Source: Loxodes magnus (lineage: Eukaryota > Ciliophora > Karyorelictea > Loxodida > Loxodidae). From it: a stretch of 64,000 bases of DNA. The position numbers and the translations under genes were made by a program. Below the pieces are notes generated by a model. That model was given only the letters and a program-made list of their open reading frames with translations, had not been told where the DNA came from and made no database searches. The DNA lies in assembly GCA_946699065.1 (NCBI GenBank), contig CAMPDV010000239.1:124001-188000 (forward strand). Reading direction: 5' to 3'. This document shows, piece by piece, positions 10,370 through 25,030 of this stretch (position 1 is its first letter; each line of letters starts with the position of its first letter).

Positions 10370-13199
10370 TTTTTAAATAAAGTGCAAATAAAAAAGATGA
10401 AACAATGGAGTGAATGAGAAATATAAACATTCGAGAAGAAAGAGTTTTCAAAATAAAAAACCTTTTTAAATAAAGTGCAAATAAAAAAAATAAAAAAAAT
10501 AAAAAAAATGGAGTGAATGAAAAATACTAACATTCGAGAAGAAAGAGTTTTCAAAATAAATGAATAAACCTTTTTAAATAAAGTGCAAATAAAAAAGATG
10601 AAACAATGGAGTGAATGAAAAATATAAACATTCGAGAAGAAAGAGTATTCAAAATAAATGAATAAACCTTTTTAAATAAAGTGCAAATAAAAAAGATGAA
10701 AAAAATGGAGTGAATGCTAAATATAAACATTCGAGAAGAAAGAGTTTTCAAAATAAATGAATAAACCTTTTTAAATAAAGTGCAAATAAAAAAGATGAAA
10801 CAATAGAGTGAATGAAAAATACTAACATTCGAGAAGAAAGAGTTTTCAAAATAAATGAATAAACCTTTTTAAATAAAGTGCAAATAAAAAAGATGAAACA
10901 ATGGAGTGAATGCTTAATATAAACATTCGAGAAGAAAGAGTTTTCAAAATAAAAAACCTTTTTAAATAAAGTGCAAATAAAAAAAATAAAAAAAATGGAG
11001 TGAATGCTAAATATAAACATTCGAGAATAAAGAGTTTTCAAAATAAATGAATAAACCTTTTTAAATAAAGTGCAAATAAAAAAGATGAAAAAATGGAGTG
11101 AATGAGAAATATAAACATTCGAGAAGAAAGAGTATTCAAAATAAATGAATAAACCTTTTTAAATAAAGTGCAAATAAAAAAGATGAAACAATGGAGTGAA
11201 TGAGAATTATAAACATTCGAGAAGAAAGAGTTTTCAAAATAAATGAATAAACCTTTTTAAATAAAGTGCAAATAAAAAAGATGAAATAAATGGAGTGAAT
11301 GCTAAATATAAACATTCGAGAAGAAAGAGTATTCAAAATAAATGAATAAACCTTTTTAAATAAAGTGCAAATAAAAAAGATGAAATAAATGGAGTCAATG
11401 CGAAAGTGATAAACATTCGAGAATAAAGAGTTTTCAAAATAAATGAATAAACCTTTTTAAATAAAGTGCAAATAAAAAAGATGAAACAATGGAGTGAATG
11501 AGAAATATAAACATTCGAGAAGAAAGAGTATTCAAAATAAATGAATAAACCTTTTTAAATAAAGTGCAAATAAAAAAGATGAAATAAATGGAGTGAATGC
11601 TAAATATAAACATTCGAGAAGAAAGAGTATTCAAAATAAATGAATAAACCTTTTTAAATAAAGTGCAAATAAAAAAGATGAAACAATGGAGTGAATGCTT
11701 AATATAAACATTCGAGAAGAAAGAGTTTTCAAAATAAAAAACCTTTTTAAATAAAGTGCAAATAAAAAAGATGAAATAAATGGAGTGAATGCTAAATATA
11801 AACATTCGAGAAGAAAGAGTATTCAAAATAAATGAATAAACCTTTTTAAATAAAGTGCAAATAAAAAAAAAAAAATAAATGGAGTCAATGCGAAAGTGAT
11901 AAACATTCGAGAAGAAAGAGTTTTCAAAATAAATGAATAAACCTTTTTAAATAAAGTGCAAATAAAAAAGATGAAACAATGGAGTGAATGCTAAATATAA
12001 ACATTCGAGAAGAAAGAGTTTTCAAAATAAATGAATAAACCTTTTTAAATAAAGTGCAAATAAAAAAGATGAAACAATGGAGTGAATGCTTAATATAAAC
12101 ATTCGAGAAGAAAGAGTTTTAAAAATAAATGAATAAACCTTTTTAAATAAAGTGCAAATAAAAAAGATGAAACAATGGAGTGAATGCTAAATATAAAATT
12201 TCGAGAAGAAAGAGTTTTCAAAATAAAAAACCTTTTTAAATAAAGTGCAAATAAAAAAAATAAAAAAAATGGAGTGAATGCTAAATATAAACATTCGAGA
12301 AGAAAGAGTTTTCAAAATAAATGAATAAACCTTTTTAAATAAAGTGCAAATAAAAAAGATGAAACAATGGAGTGAATGCTAAATATAAACATTCGAGAAG
12401 AAAGAGTTTTCAAAATAAAAAACCTTTTTAAATAAAGTGCAAATAAAAAAAATAAAAAAAATTGAGTGAATGAAAAATACTAACATTCGAGAAGAAAGAG
12501 TTTTCAAAATAAAAAACCTTTTTAAATAAAGTGCAAATAAAAAAAATAAAAAAAATGGAGTGAATGCTAAATATAAACATTCGAGAAGAAAGAGTTTTCA
12601 AAATAAATGAATAAACCTTTTTAAATAAAGTGCAAATAAAAAAGATGAAAAAATGGAGTGAATGAGAAATATAAACATTCGAGAAGAAAGAGTTTTCAAA
12701 ATAAATGAATAAACCTTTTTAAATAAAGTGCAAATAAAAAAGATGAAACAATGGAGTGAATGCTTAATATAAACATTCGAGAAGAAAGAGTTTTCAAAAT
12801 AAATGAATAAACCTTTTTAAATAAAGTGCAAAAAAAAAAGATGAAACAATGGAGTGAATGCTAAATATAAACATTCGAGAAGAAAGAGTATTCAAAATAA
12901 ATGAATAAACCTTTTTAAATAAAGTGCAAATAAAAAAGATGAAAAAAATGGAGTGAATGAGAAATATAAACATTCGAGAAGAAAGAGTATTCAAAATAAA
13001 TGAATAAACCTTTTTAAATAAAGTGCAAATAAAAAAGATGAAACAATGGAGTGAATGCTAAATATAAACATTCGAGAAGAAAGAGTTTTAAAAATAAATG
13101 AATAAACCTTTTTAAATAAAGTGCAAATAAAAAAGATGAAACAATGGAGTGAATGAGAAATAAAAATTCGAGAAGAAAGAGTATTCAAAATAAAAAACC
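10370..13199 (+). repeat. 2830-bp HOR unit, copy 1
   Basis: About 29 monomers are followed directly by a second copy. Corresponding markers at +2830 include the long A tract (10479 and 13309), the tgcgaaagtg monomers (11399 and 14229; 11889 and 14719), the aaatttcgag change (12196 and 15026) and the attgagtg change near 12470 and 15300. The only difference I noticed is three bases at 11869-11872, where copy 1 has an all-A run and copy 2 has the usual gatg. Confidence 0.88.
10479..10508 (+). repeat. Long A tract (three 9-bp steps)
   Basis: Same form, near the start of the first 2830-bp unit. Confidence 0.9.
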
Positions 13200-16029
13200 T
13201 TTTTAAATAAAGTGCAAATAAAAAAGATGAAACAATGGAGTGAATGAGAAATATAAACATTCGAGAAGAAAGAGTTTTCAAAATAAAAAACCTTTTTAAA
13301 TAAAGTGCAAATAAAAAAAATAAAAAAAATAAAAAAAATGGAGTGAATGAAAAATACTAACATTCGAGAAGAAAGAGTTTTCAAAATAAATGAATAAACC
13401 TTTTTAAATAAAGTGCAAATAAAAAAGATGAAACAATGGAGTGAATGAAAAATATAAACATTCGAGAAGAAAGAGTATTCAAAATAAATGAATAAACCTT
13501 TTTAAATAAAGTGCAAATAAAAAAGATGAAAAAAATGGAGTGAATGCTAAATATAAACATTCGAGAAGAAAGAGTTTTCAAAATAAATGAATAAACCTTT
13601 TTAAATAAAGTGCAAATAAAAAAGATGAAACAATAGAGTGAATGAAAAATACTAACATTCGAGAAGAAAGAGTTTTCAAAATAAATGAATAAACCTTTTT
13701 AAATAAAGTGCAAATAAAAAAGATGAAACAATGGAGTGAATGCTTAATATAAACATTCGAGAAGAAAGAGTTTTCAAAATAAAAAACCTTTTTAAATAAA
13801 GTGCAAATAAAAAAAATAAAAAAAATGGAGTGAATGCTAAATATAAACATTCGAGAATAAAGAGTTTTCAAAATAAATGAATAAACCTTTTTAAATAAAG
13901 TGCAAATAAAAAAGATGAAAAAATGGAGTGAATGAGAAATATAAACATTCGAGAAGAAAGAGTATTCAAAATAAATGAATAAACCTTTTTAAATAAAGTG
14001 CAAATAAAAAAGATGAAACAATGGAGTGAATGAGAATTATAAACATTCGAGAAGAAAGAGTTTTCAAAATAAATGAATAAACCTTTTTAAATAAAGTGCA
14101 AATAAAAAAGATGAAATAAATGGAGTGAATGCTAAATATAAACATTCGAGAAGAAAGAGTATTCAAAATAAATGAATAAACCTTTTTAAATAAAGTGCAA
14201 ATAAAAAAGATGAAATAAATGGAGTCAATGCGAAAGTGATAAACATTCGAGAATAAAGAGTTTTCAAAATAAATGAATAAACCTTTTTAAATAAAGTGCA
14301 AATAAAAAAGATGAAACAATGGAGTGAATGAGAAATATAAACATTCGAGAAGAAAGAGTATTCAAAATAAATGAATAAACCTTTTTAAATAAAGTGCAAA
14401 TAAAAAAGATGAAATAAATGGAGTGAATGCTAAATATAAACATTCGAGAAGAAAGAGTATTCAAAATAAATGAATAAACCTTTTTAAATAAAGTGCAAAT
14501 AAAAAAGATGAAACAATGGAGTGAATGCTTAATATAAACATTCGAGAAGAAAGAGTTTTCAAAATAAAAAACCTTTTTAAATAAAGTGCAAATAAAAAAG
14601 ATGAAATAAATGGAGTGAATGCTAAATATAAACATTCGAGAAGAAAGAGTATTCAAAATAAATGAATAAACCTTTTTAAATAAAGTGCAAATAAAAAAGA
14701 TGAAATAAATGGAGTCAATGCGAAAGTGATAAACATTCGAGAAGAAAGAGTTTTCAAAATAAATGAATAAACCTTTTTAAATAAAGTGCAAATAAAAAAG
14801 ATGAAACAATGGAGTGAATGCTAAATATAAACATTCGAGAAGAAAGAGTTTTCAAAATAAATGAATAAACCTTTTTAAATAAAGTGCAAATAAAAAAGAT
14901 GAAACAATGGAGTGAATGCTTAATATAAACATTCGAGAAGAAAGAGTTTTAAAAATAAATGAATAAACCTTTTTAAATAAAGTGCAAATAAAAAAGATGA
15001 AACAATGGAGTGAATGCTAAATATAAAATTTCGAGAAGAAAGAGTTTTCAAAATAAAAAACCTTTTTAAATAAAGTGCAAATAAAAAAAATAAAAAAAAT
15101 GGAGTGAATGCTAAATATAAACATTCGAGAAGAAAGAGTTTTCAAAATAAATGAATAAACCTTTTTAAATAAAGTGCAAATAAAAAAGATGAAACAATGG
15201 AGTGAATGCTAAATATAAACATTCGAGAAGAAAGAGTTTTCAAAATAAAAAACCTTTTTAAATAAAGTGCAAATAAAAAAAATAAAAAAAATTGAGTGAA
15301 TGAAAAATACTAACATTCGAGAAGAAAGAGTTTTCAAAATAAAAAACCTTTTTAAATAAAGTGCAAATAAAAAAAATAAAAAAAATGGAGTGAATGCTAA
15401 ATATAAACATTCGAGAAGAAAGAGTTTTCAAAATAAATGAATAAACCTTTTTAAATAAAGTGCAAATAAAAAAGATGAAAAAATGGAGTGAATGAGAAAT
15501 ATAAACATTCGAGAAGAAAGAGTTTTCAAAATAAATGAATAAACCTTTTTAAATAAAGTGCAAATAAAAAAGATGAAACAATGGAGTGAATGCTTAATAT
15601 AAACATTCGAGAAGAAAGAGTTTTCAAAATAAATGAATAAACCTTTTTAAATAAAGTGCAAAAAAAAAAGATGAAACAATGGAGTGAATGCTAAATATAA
15701 ACATTCGAGAAGAAAGAGTATTCAAAATAAATGAATAAACCTTTTTAAATAAAGTGCAAATAAAAAAGATGAAAAAAATGGAGTGAATGAGAAATATAAA
15801 CATTCGAGAAGAAAGAGTATTCAAAATAAATGAATAAACCTTTTTAAATAAAGTGCAAATAAAAAAGATGAAACAATGGAGTGAATGCTAAATATAAACA
15901 TTCGAGAAGAAAGAGTTTTAAAAATAAATGAATAAACCTTTTTAAATAAAGTGCAAATAAAAAAGATGAAACAATGGAGTGAATGAGAAATAAAAATTCG
16001 AGAAGAAAGAGTATTCAAAATAAAAAACC
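13200..16029 (+). repeat. 2830-bp HOR unit, copy 2
   Basis: It is a near-identical tandem copy of 10370-13199. Matching continues about 130 bp past the unit (to about 16157), then breaks inside an A tract, where the two-step form replaces the three-step form. The near-identity implies a recent amplification or homogenisation event. Confidence 0.88.
13309..13338 (+). repeat. Long A tract (three 9-bp steps)
   Basis: Same form, in the second 2830-bp unit; it pairs with 59842. Confidence 0.9.
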
Positions 16030-16713
16030 TTTTTAAATAAAGTGCAAATAAAAAAGATGAAACAATGGAGTGAATGAGAAATATAAACATTCGAGAAGAA
16101 AGAGTTTTCAAAATAAAAAACCTTTTTAAATAAAGTGCAAATAAAAAAAATAAAAAAAATGGAGTGAATGAAAAATACTAACATTCGAGAAGAAAGAGTT
16201 TTCAAAATAAAAAACCTTTTTAAATAAAGTGCAAATAAAAAAGATGAAATAAATGGAGTGAATGCTAAATATAAACATTCGAGAAGAAAGAGTTTTCAAA
16301 ATAAATGAATAAACCTTTTTAAATAAAGTGCAAATAAAAAAGATGAAACAATGGAGTGAATGCTAAATATAAACATTCGAGAAGAAAGAGTTTTCAAAAT
16401 AAATGAATAAACCTTTTTAAATAAAGTGCAAATAAAAAAGATGAAACAATGGAGTGAATGCTTAATATAAACATTCGAGAAGAAAGAGTTTTAAAAATAA
16501 ATGAATAAACCTTTTTAAATAAAGTGCAAATAAAAAAGATGAAACAATGGAGTGAATGCTAAATATAAAATTTCGAGAAGAAAGAGTTTTCAAAATAAAA
16601 AACCCTTTTAAATAAAGTGCAAATAAAAAAGATGAAACAATGGAGTGAATGCTAAATATAAACATTCGAGAAGAAAGAGTTTTCAAAATAAAAAACCTTT
16701 TTAAATAAAGTGC

Positions 16714-16743
16714 AAATAAAAAAAATAAAAAAAATAAAAAAAA
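16714..16743 (+). repeat. Long A tract followed by aaatataaac
   Basis: This is the only three-step tract I saw whose next monomer has aaatataaac rather than aaatactaac, so the usual linkage is broken here. Confidence 0.88.
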
Positions 16744-19700
16744 TGGAGTGAATGAAAAATATAAACATTCGAGAAGAAAGAGTATTCAAAATAAATGAAT
16801 AAACCTTTTTAAATAAAGTGCAAATAAAAAAGATGAAAAAATGGAGTCAATGCGAAAGTGATAAACATTCGAGAATAAAGAGTTTTCAAAATAAATGAAT
16901 AAACCTTTTTAAATAAAGTGCAAATAAAAAAGATGAAACAATGGAGTGAATGAGAAATATAAACATTCGAGAAGAAAGAGTATTCAAAATAAATGAATAA
17001 AACTTTTTAAATAAAGTGCAAATAAAAAAGATGAAATAAATGGAGTGAATGAGAAATATAAACATTCGAGAAGAAAGAGTTTTCAAAATAAATGAATAAA
17101 CCTTTTTAAATAAAGTGCAAATAAAAAAGATGAAACAATGGAGTGAATGCTTAATATAAACATTCGAGAAGAAAGAGTTTTCAAAATAAAAAACCTTTTT
17201 AAATAAAGTGCAAATAAAAAAAATAAAAAAAATGGAGTGAATGCTAAATATAAACATTCGAGAAGAAAGAGTATTCAAAATAAATGAATAAACCTTTTTA
17301 AATAAAGTGCAAATAAAAAAGATGAAAAAAATGGAGTGAATGAGAAATATAAACATTCGAGAAGAAAGAGTATTCAAAATAAATGAATAAAACTTTTTAA
17401 ATAAAGTGCAAATAAAAAAAATAAAAAAAATGGAGTGAATGAAAAATACTAACATTCGAGAAGAAAGAGTTTTCAAAATAAATGAATAAACCTTTTTAAA
17501 TAAAGTGCAAATAAAAAAGATGAAACAATGGAGTGAATGAAAAATATAAACATTCGAGAAGAAAGAGTATTCAAAATAAATGAATAAACCTTTTTAAATA
17601 AAGTGCAAATAAAAAAGATGAAACAATGGAGTGAATGCTTAATATAAACATTCGAGAAGAAAGAGTTTTCAAAATAAATGAATAAACCTTTTTAAATAAA
17701 GTGCAAATAAAAAAGATGAAACAATGGAGTGAATGCTAAATATAAACATTCGAGAATAAAGAGTTTTCAAAATAAATGAATAAACCTTTTTAAATAAAGT
17801 GCAAATAAAAAAGATGAAAAAAATGGAGTGAATGCTAAATATAAACATTCGAGAATAAAGAGTTTTCAAAATAAATGAATAAACCTTTTTAAATAAAGTG
17901 CAAATAAAAAAGATGAAAAAATGGAGTGAATGAGAAATATAAACATTCGAGAAGAAAGAGTTTTCAAAATAAATGAATAAACCTTTTTAAATAAAGTGCA
18001 AATAAAAAAGATGAAACAATGGAGTGAATGAGAATTATAAACATTCGAGAAGAAAGAGTTTTCAAAATAAATGAATAAACCTTTTTAAATAAAGTGCAAA
18101 TAAAAAAGATGAAACAATGGAGTGAATGAGAAATATAAACATTCGAGAAGAAAGAGTTTTAAAAATAAATGAATAAACCTTTTTAAATAAAGTGCAAATA
18201 AAAAAGATGAAATAAATGGAGTCAATGCGAAAGTGATAAACATTCGAGAAGAAAGAGTTTTCAAAATAAAAAACCTTTTTAAATAAAGTGCAAATAAAAA
18301 AGATGAAATAAATGGAGTGAATGCTAAATATAAACATTCGAGAAGAAAGAGTTTTAAAAATAAATGAATAAACCTTTTTAAATAAAGTGCAAATAAAAAA
18401 GTTGAAACAATGGAGTGAATGAGAAATATAAACATTCGAGAAGAAAGAGTATTCAAAATAAATGAATAAACCTTTTTAAATAAAGTGCAAATAAAAAAGA
18501 TGAAACAATGGAGTGAATGCTTAATATAAACATTCGAGAATAAAGAGTTTTCAAAATAAATGAATAAACCTTTTTAAATAAAGTGCAAATAAAAAAGATG
18601 AAACAATGGAGTGAATGCTAAATATAAAATTTCGAGAAGAAAGAGTTTTCAAAATAAAAAACCTTTTTAAATAAAGTGCAAATAAAAAAGATGAAATAAA
18701 TGGAGTGAATGCTAAATATAAACATTCGAGAATAAAGAGTTTTCAAAATAAATGAATAAACCTTTTTAAATAAAGTGCAAATAAAAAAAATAAAAAAGAT
18801 GAAATAAATGGAGTGAATGAGAAATATAAACATTCGAGAAGAAAGAGTATTCAAAATAAATGAATAAACCTTTTTAAATAAAGTGCAAATAAAAAAGATG
18901 AAACAATGGAGTGAATGCTAAATATAAACATTCGAGAAGAAAGAGTATTCAAAATAAATGAATAAAACTTTTTAAATAAAGTGCAAATAAAAAAGATGAA
19001 ATAAATGGAGTGAATGCTAAATATAAACATTCGAGAATAAAGAGTTTTCAAAATAAATGAATAAACCTTTTTAAATAAAGTGCAAATAAAAAAGATGAAA
19101 CAATGGAGTGAATGCTTAATATAAACATTCGAGAAGAAAGAGTTTTCAAAATAAATGAATAAACCTTTTTAAATAAAGTGCAAATAAAAAAAATAAAAAA
19201 AATGGAGTGAATGCTAAATATAAACATTCGAGAAGAAAGAGTATTCAAAATAAATGAATAAACCTTTTTAAATAAAGTGCAAATAAAAAAGATGAAAAAA
19301 ATGGAGTGAATGCTAAATATAAACATTCGAGAAGAAAGAGTATTCAAAATAAATGAATAAAACTTTTTAAATAAAGTGCAAATAAAAAAGATGAAATAAA
19401 TGGAGTGAATGCTTAATATAAACATTCGAGAAGAAAGAGTTTTCAAAATAAATGAATAAACCTTTTTAAATAAAGTGCAAATAAAAAAGATGAAAAAATG
19501 GAGTCAATGAAAAATATAAATATTCGAGAAGAAAGAGTTTTCAAAATAAAAAACCTTTTTAAATAAAGTGCAAATAAAAAAAATAAAAAAAATGGAGTGA
19601 ATGCTAAATATAAACATTCGAGAATAAAGAGTTTTCAAAATAAATGAATAAACCTTTTTAAATAAAGTGCAAATAAAAAAGATGAAAAAATGGAGTGAAT

Positions 19701-22700
19701 GAGAAATATAAACATTCGAGAAGAAAGAGTTTTCAAAATAAATGAATAAACCTTTTTAAATAAAGTGCAAATAAAAAAGATGAAACAATGGAGTGAATGA
19801 GAATTATAAACATTCGAGAAGAAAGAGTTTTCAAAATAAATGAATAAACCTTTTTAAATAAAGTGCAAATAAAAAAGATGAAATAAATGGAGTGAATGCT
19901 AAATATAAACATTCGAGAAGAAAGAGTATTCAAAATAAATGAATAAACCTTTTTAAATAAAGTGCAAATAAAAAAGATGAAATAAATGGAGTCAATGCGA
20001 AAGTGATAAACATTCGAGAATAAAGAGTTTTCAAAATAAAAAACCTTTTTAAATAAAGTGCAAAAAAAAAAGATGAAACAATGGAGTGAATGCTAAATAT
20101 AAACATTCGAGAAGAAAGAGTTTTCAAAATAAATGAATAAAACTTTTTAAATAAAGTGCAAATAAAAAAGATGAAATAAATGGAGTGAATGCTAAATATA
20201 AACATTCGAGAAGAAAGAGTTTTCAAAATGAATAAACCTTTTTAAATAAAGTGCAAATAAAAAAGATGAAACAATGGAGTGAATGAGAAATATAAACATT
20301 CGAGAAGAAAGAGTTTTCAAAATAAATGAATAAACCTTTTTAAATAAAGTGCAAATAAAAAAAATAAAAAAAATGGAGTGAATGCTAAATATAAACATTC
20401 GAGAATAAAGAGTTTTCAAAATAAATGAATAAACCTTTTTAAATAAAGTGCAAATAAAAAAGATGAAACAATGGAGTGAATGCTAAATATAAACATTCGA
20501 GAAGAAAGAGTTTTAAAAATAAAAAACCTTTTTAAATAAAGTGCAAATAAAAAAAATAAAAAAAATGGAGTGAATGAAAAATACTAACATTCGAGAAGAA
20601 AGAGTTTTCAAAATAAAAAACCTTTTTAAATAAAGTGCAAATAAAAAAAATAAAAAAAATGGAGTGAATGCTAAATATAAACATTCGAGAATAAAGAGTT
20701 TTCAAAATAAATGAATAAACCTTTTTAAATAAAGTGCAAATAAAAAAGATGAAAAAATGGAGTGAATGCTAAATATAAAATTTCGAGAAGAAAGAGTTTT
20801 AAAAATAAATGAATAAACCTTTTTAAATAAAGTGCAAATAAAAAAGATGAAACAATGGAGTGAATGCTAAATATAAACATTCGAGAAGAAAGAGTTTTCA
20901 AAATAAATGAATAAACCTTTTTAAATAAAGTGCAAATAAAAAAGATGAAACAATGGAGTGAATGCTTAATATAAACATTCGAGAAGAAAGAGTTTTAAAA
21001 ATAAATGAATAAACCTTTTTAAATAAAGTGCAAATAAAAAAGATGAAACAATGGAGTGAATGCTTAATATAAACATTCGAGAAGAAAGAGTTTTAAAAAT
21101 AAATGAATAAACCTTTTTAAATAAAGTGCAAATAAAAAAGATGAAAAAATGGAGTCAATGAAAAATATAAATATTCGAGAAGAAAGAGTTTTCAAAATAA
21201 ATGAATAAACCTTTTTAAATAAAGTGCAAATAAAAAAGATGAAAAAAATGGAGTGAATGAGAAATATAAACATTCGAGAAGAAAGAGTATTCAAAATAAA
21301 TGAATAAACCTTTTTAAATAAAGTGCAAATAAAAAAGATGAAACAATGGAGTGAATGAGAAATATAAACATTCGAGAAGAAAGAGTATTCAAAATAAATG
21401 AATAAACCTTTTTAAATAAAGTGCAAATAAAAAAGATGAAACAATGGAGTGAATGAGAAATATAAACATTCGAGAAGAAAGAGTTTTCAAAATAAAAAAC
21501 CTTTTTAAATAAAGTGCAAATAAAAAAGATGAAACAATGGAGTGAATGAGAATTATAAACATTCGAGAAGAAAGAGTATTCAAAATAAATGAATAAAACT
21601 TTTTAAATAAAGTGCAAATAAAAAAGATGAAATAAATGGAGTGAATGCTAAATATAAACATTCGAGAAGAAAGAGTTTTAAAAATAAATGAATAAACCTT
21701 TTTAAATAAAGTGCAAATAAAAAAGATGAAACAATGGAGTGAATGCTAAATATAAACATTCGAGAAGAAAGAGTTTTCAAAATAAATGAATAAACCTTTT
21801 TAAATAAAGTGCAAATAAAAAAGATGAAACAATGGAGTGAATGCTTAATATAAACATTCGAGAAGAAAGAGTTTTCAAAATAAATGAATAAACCTTTTTA
21901 AATAAAGTGCAAATAAAAAAGATGAAACAATGGAGTGAATGCTTAATATAAACATTCGAGAAGAAAGAGTTTTCAAAATAAATGAATAAACCTTTTTAAA
22001 TAAAGTGCAAATAAAAAAGATGAAAAAATGGAGTCAATGAAAAATATAAATATTCGAGAAGAAAGAGTTTTCAAAATAAATGAATAAACCTTTTTAAATA
22101 AAGTGCAAATAAAAAAGATGAAACAATGGAGTCAATGCGAAAGTGATAAACATTCGAGAATAAAGAGTTTTCAAAATAAATGAATAAACCTTTTTAAATA
22201 AAGTGCAAATAAAAAAGATGAAAAAATGGAGTGAATGCTAAATATAAACATTCGAGAATAAAGAGTTTTCAAAATAAATGAATAAACCTTTTTAAATAAA
22301 GTGCAAATAAAAAAGATGAAACAATGGAGTGAATGCTTAATATAAACATTCGAGAAGAAAGAGTTTTCAAAATAAAAAACCTTTTTAAATAAAGTGCAAA
22401 TAAAAAAATAAAAAAAATGGAGTGAATGCTAAATATAAACATTCGAGAATAAAGAGTTTTCAAAATAAATGAATAAACCTTTTTAAATAAAGTGCAAATA
22501 AAAAAGATGAAACAATGGAGTGAATGCTAAATATAAACATTCGAGAAGAAAGAGTTTTCAAAATAAAAAACCTTTTTAAATAAAGTGCAAATAAAAAAGA
22601 TGAAACAATGGAGTGAATGCTAAATATAAACATTCGAGAATAAAGAGTTTTCAAAATAAATGAATAAACCTTTTTAAATAAAGTGCAAATAAAAAAGATG

Positions 22701-22748
22701 AAAAAATGGAGTGAATGAGAAATATAAACATTCGAGAAGAAAGAGTTT

Positions 22749-23048
22749 TCAAAATAAATGAATAAACCTTTTTAAATAAAGTGCAAATAAAAAAGATGAA
22801 AAAATGGAGTGAATGAGAAATATAAACATTCGAGAAGAAAGAGTTTTCAAAATAAATGAATAAACCTTTTTAAATAAAGTGCAAATAAAAAAGATGAAAT
22901 AAATGGAGTGAATGCTAAATATAAACATTCGAGAAGAAAGAGTATTCAAAATAAATGAATAAAACTTTTTAAATAAAGTGCAAATAAAAAAGATGAAATA
23001 AATGGAGTGAATGCTAAATATAAACATTCGAGAATAAAGAGTTTTCAA
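22749..23048 (+). repeat. Three-monomer block, seen three times in B zone 1
   Basis: The series gagaaat, ctaaat with tattc and aaaac, then ctaaat with agaataaag recurs at 24213-24512 (+1464) and, with a different last monomer, at 27616-27915. It also resembles material near 1-330. Confidence 0.65.
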
Positions 23049-24540
23049 AATAAATGAATAAACCTTTTTAAATAAAGTGCAAATAAAAAAGATGAAACAA
23101 TGGAGTGAATGCTAAATATAAACATTCGAGAAGAAAGAGTTTTAAAAATAAAAAACCTTTTTAAATAAAGTGCAAATAAAAAAAATAAAAAAAATGGAGT
23201 GAATGAAAAATACTAACATTCGAGAAGAAAGAGTATTCAAAATAAATGAATAAAACTTTTTAAATAAAGTGCAAATAAAAAAGATGAAACAATGGAGTGA
23301 ATGCTAAATATAAACATTCGAGAATAAAGAGTTTTCAAAATAAAAAATCTTTTTAAATAAAGTGCAAATAAAAAAGATGAAACAATGGAGTGAATGCTAA
23401 ATATAAACATTCGAGAATAAAGAGTTTTCAAAATAAATGAATAAACCTTTTTAAATAAAGTGCAAATAAAAAAGATGAAACAATGGAGTGAATGAGAAAT
23501 ATAAACATTCGAGAAGAAAGAGTATTCAAAATAAATGAATAAACCTTTTTAAATAAAGTGCAAATAAAAAAGATGAAACAATGGAGTGAATGCTAAATAT
23601 AAACATTCGAGAAGAAAGAGTTTTCAAAATAAATGAATAAAACTTTTTAAATAAAGTGCAAATAAAAAAGATGAAACAATGGAGTGAATGCTAAATATAA
23701 ACATTCGAGAAGAAAGAGTATTCAAAATAAATGAATAAACCTTTTTAAATAAAGTGCAAATAAAAAAGATGAAAAAATGGAGTGAATGAGAAATATAAAC
23801 ATTCGAGAAGAAAGAGTTTTCAAAATAAATGAATAAACCTTTTTAAATAAAGTGCAAATAAAAAAGATGAAAAAATGGAGTCAATGAAAAATATAAATAT
23901 TCGAGAAGAAAGAGTATTCAAAATAAATGAATAAACCTTTTTAAATAAAGTGCAAATAAAAAAGATGAAAAAATGGAGTGAATGAGAAATATAAACATTC
24001 GAGAATAAAGAGTTTTAAAAATAAATGAATAAACCTTTTTAAATAAAGTGCAAATAAAAAAGATGAAATAAATGGAGTGAATGCTAAATATAAACATTCG
24101 AGAATAAAGAGTTTTCAAAATAAATGAATAAACCTTTTTAAATAAAGTGCAAATAAAAAAGATGAAAAAATGGAGTGAATGCTAAATATAAACATTCGAG
24201 AAGAAAGAGTTTTCAAAATAAATGAATAAACCTTTTTAAATAAAGTGCAAATAAAAAAGATGAAAAAATGGAGTGAATGAGAAATATAAACATTCGAGAA
24301 GAAAGAGTTTTCAAAATAAATGAATAAACCTTTTTAAATAAAGTGCAAATAAAAAAGATGAAATAAATGGAGTGAATGCTAAATATAAACATTCGAGAAG
24401 AAAGAGTATTCAAAATAAATGAATAAAACTTTTTAAATAAAGTGCAAATAAAAAAGATGAAATAAATGGAGTGAATGCTAAATATAAACATTCGAGAATA
24501 AAGAGTTTTCAAAATAAATGAATAAACCTTTTTAAATAAA

Positions 24541-25030
24541 GTGCAAATAAAAAAGATGAAACAATGGAGTGAATGCTAAATATAAACATTCGAGAATAAA
24601 GAGTTTTCAAAATAATAAACCTTTTTAAATAAAGTGCAAATAAAAAAGATGAAACAATGGAGTGAATGCTAAATATAAACATTCGAGAATAAAGAGTTTT
24701 CAAAATAAATGAATAAACCTTTTTAAATAAAGTGCAAATAAAAAAAATAAAAAAAATGGAGTGAATGAAAAATACTAACATTCGAGAAGAAAGAGTTTTC
24801 AAAATAAATGAATAAACCTTTTTAAATAAAGTGCAAATAAAAAAGATGAAACAATGGAGTGAATGCTAAATATAAACATTCGAGAATAAAGAGTTTTCAA
24901 AATAATAAACCTTTTTAAATAAAGTGCAAATAAAAAAGATGAAACAATGGAGTGAATGCTAAATATAAACATTCGAGAATAAAGAGTTTTCAAAATAAAT
25001 GAATAAACCTTTTTAAATAAAGTGCAAATA
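24541..25030 (+). repeat. 290-bp tandem pair with a rare aataataaacc deletion
   Basis: The rare caaaataataaacc form (a 5-bp loss different from the common one) occurs at 24608 and again at 24898, and the surrounding 200 bp match at offset 290. The same rare form reappears at about 38563 and 44831 in the second B-type zone. Confidence 0.7.

Larger units (their letters stand above)
1..19480 (+). repeat. A-type zone 1
   Basis: This zone has a high density of the monomer form containing tgcgaaagtg (starts at 2381, 4340, 5318, 7573, 7871, 7972, 8952, 9343, 9741, 11399, 11889, 14229, 14719, 16851, 18226) and seven long A-tract monomers. It contains a 1959-bp-spaced duplication and a 2830-bp tandem duplication. 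Several kilobase segments recur in the other A-type zones. I saw no 'aaatcttttt' state here. The right border is approximate and was placed where the 'gtcaatgaaaaata' state first appears, near 19503. No genes are seen in the zone. Confidence 0.65.
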
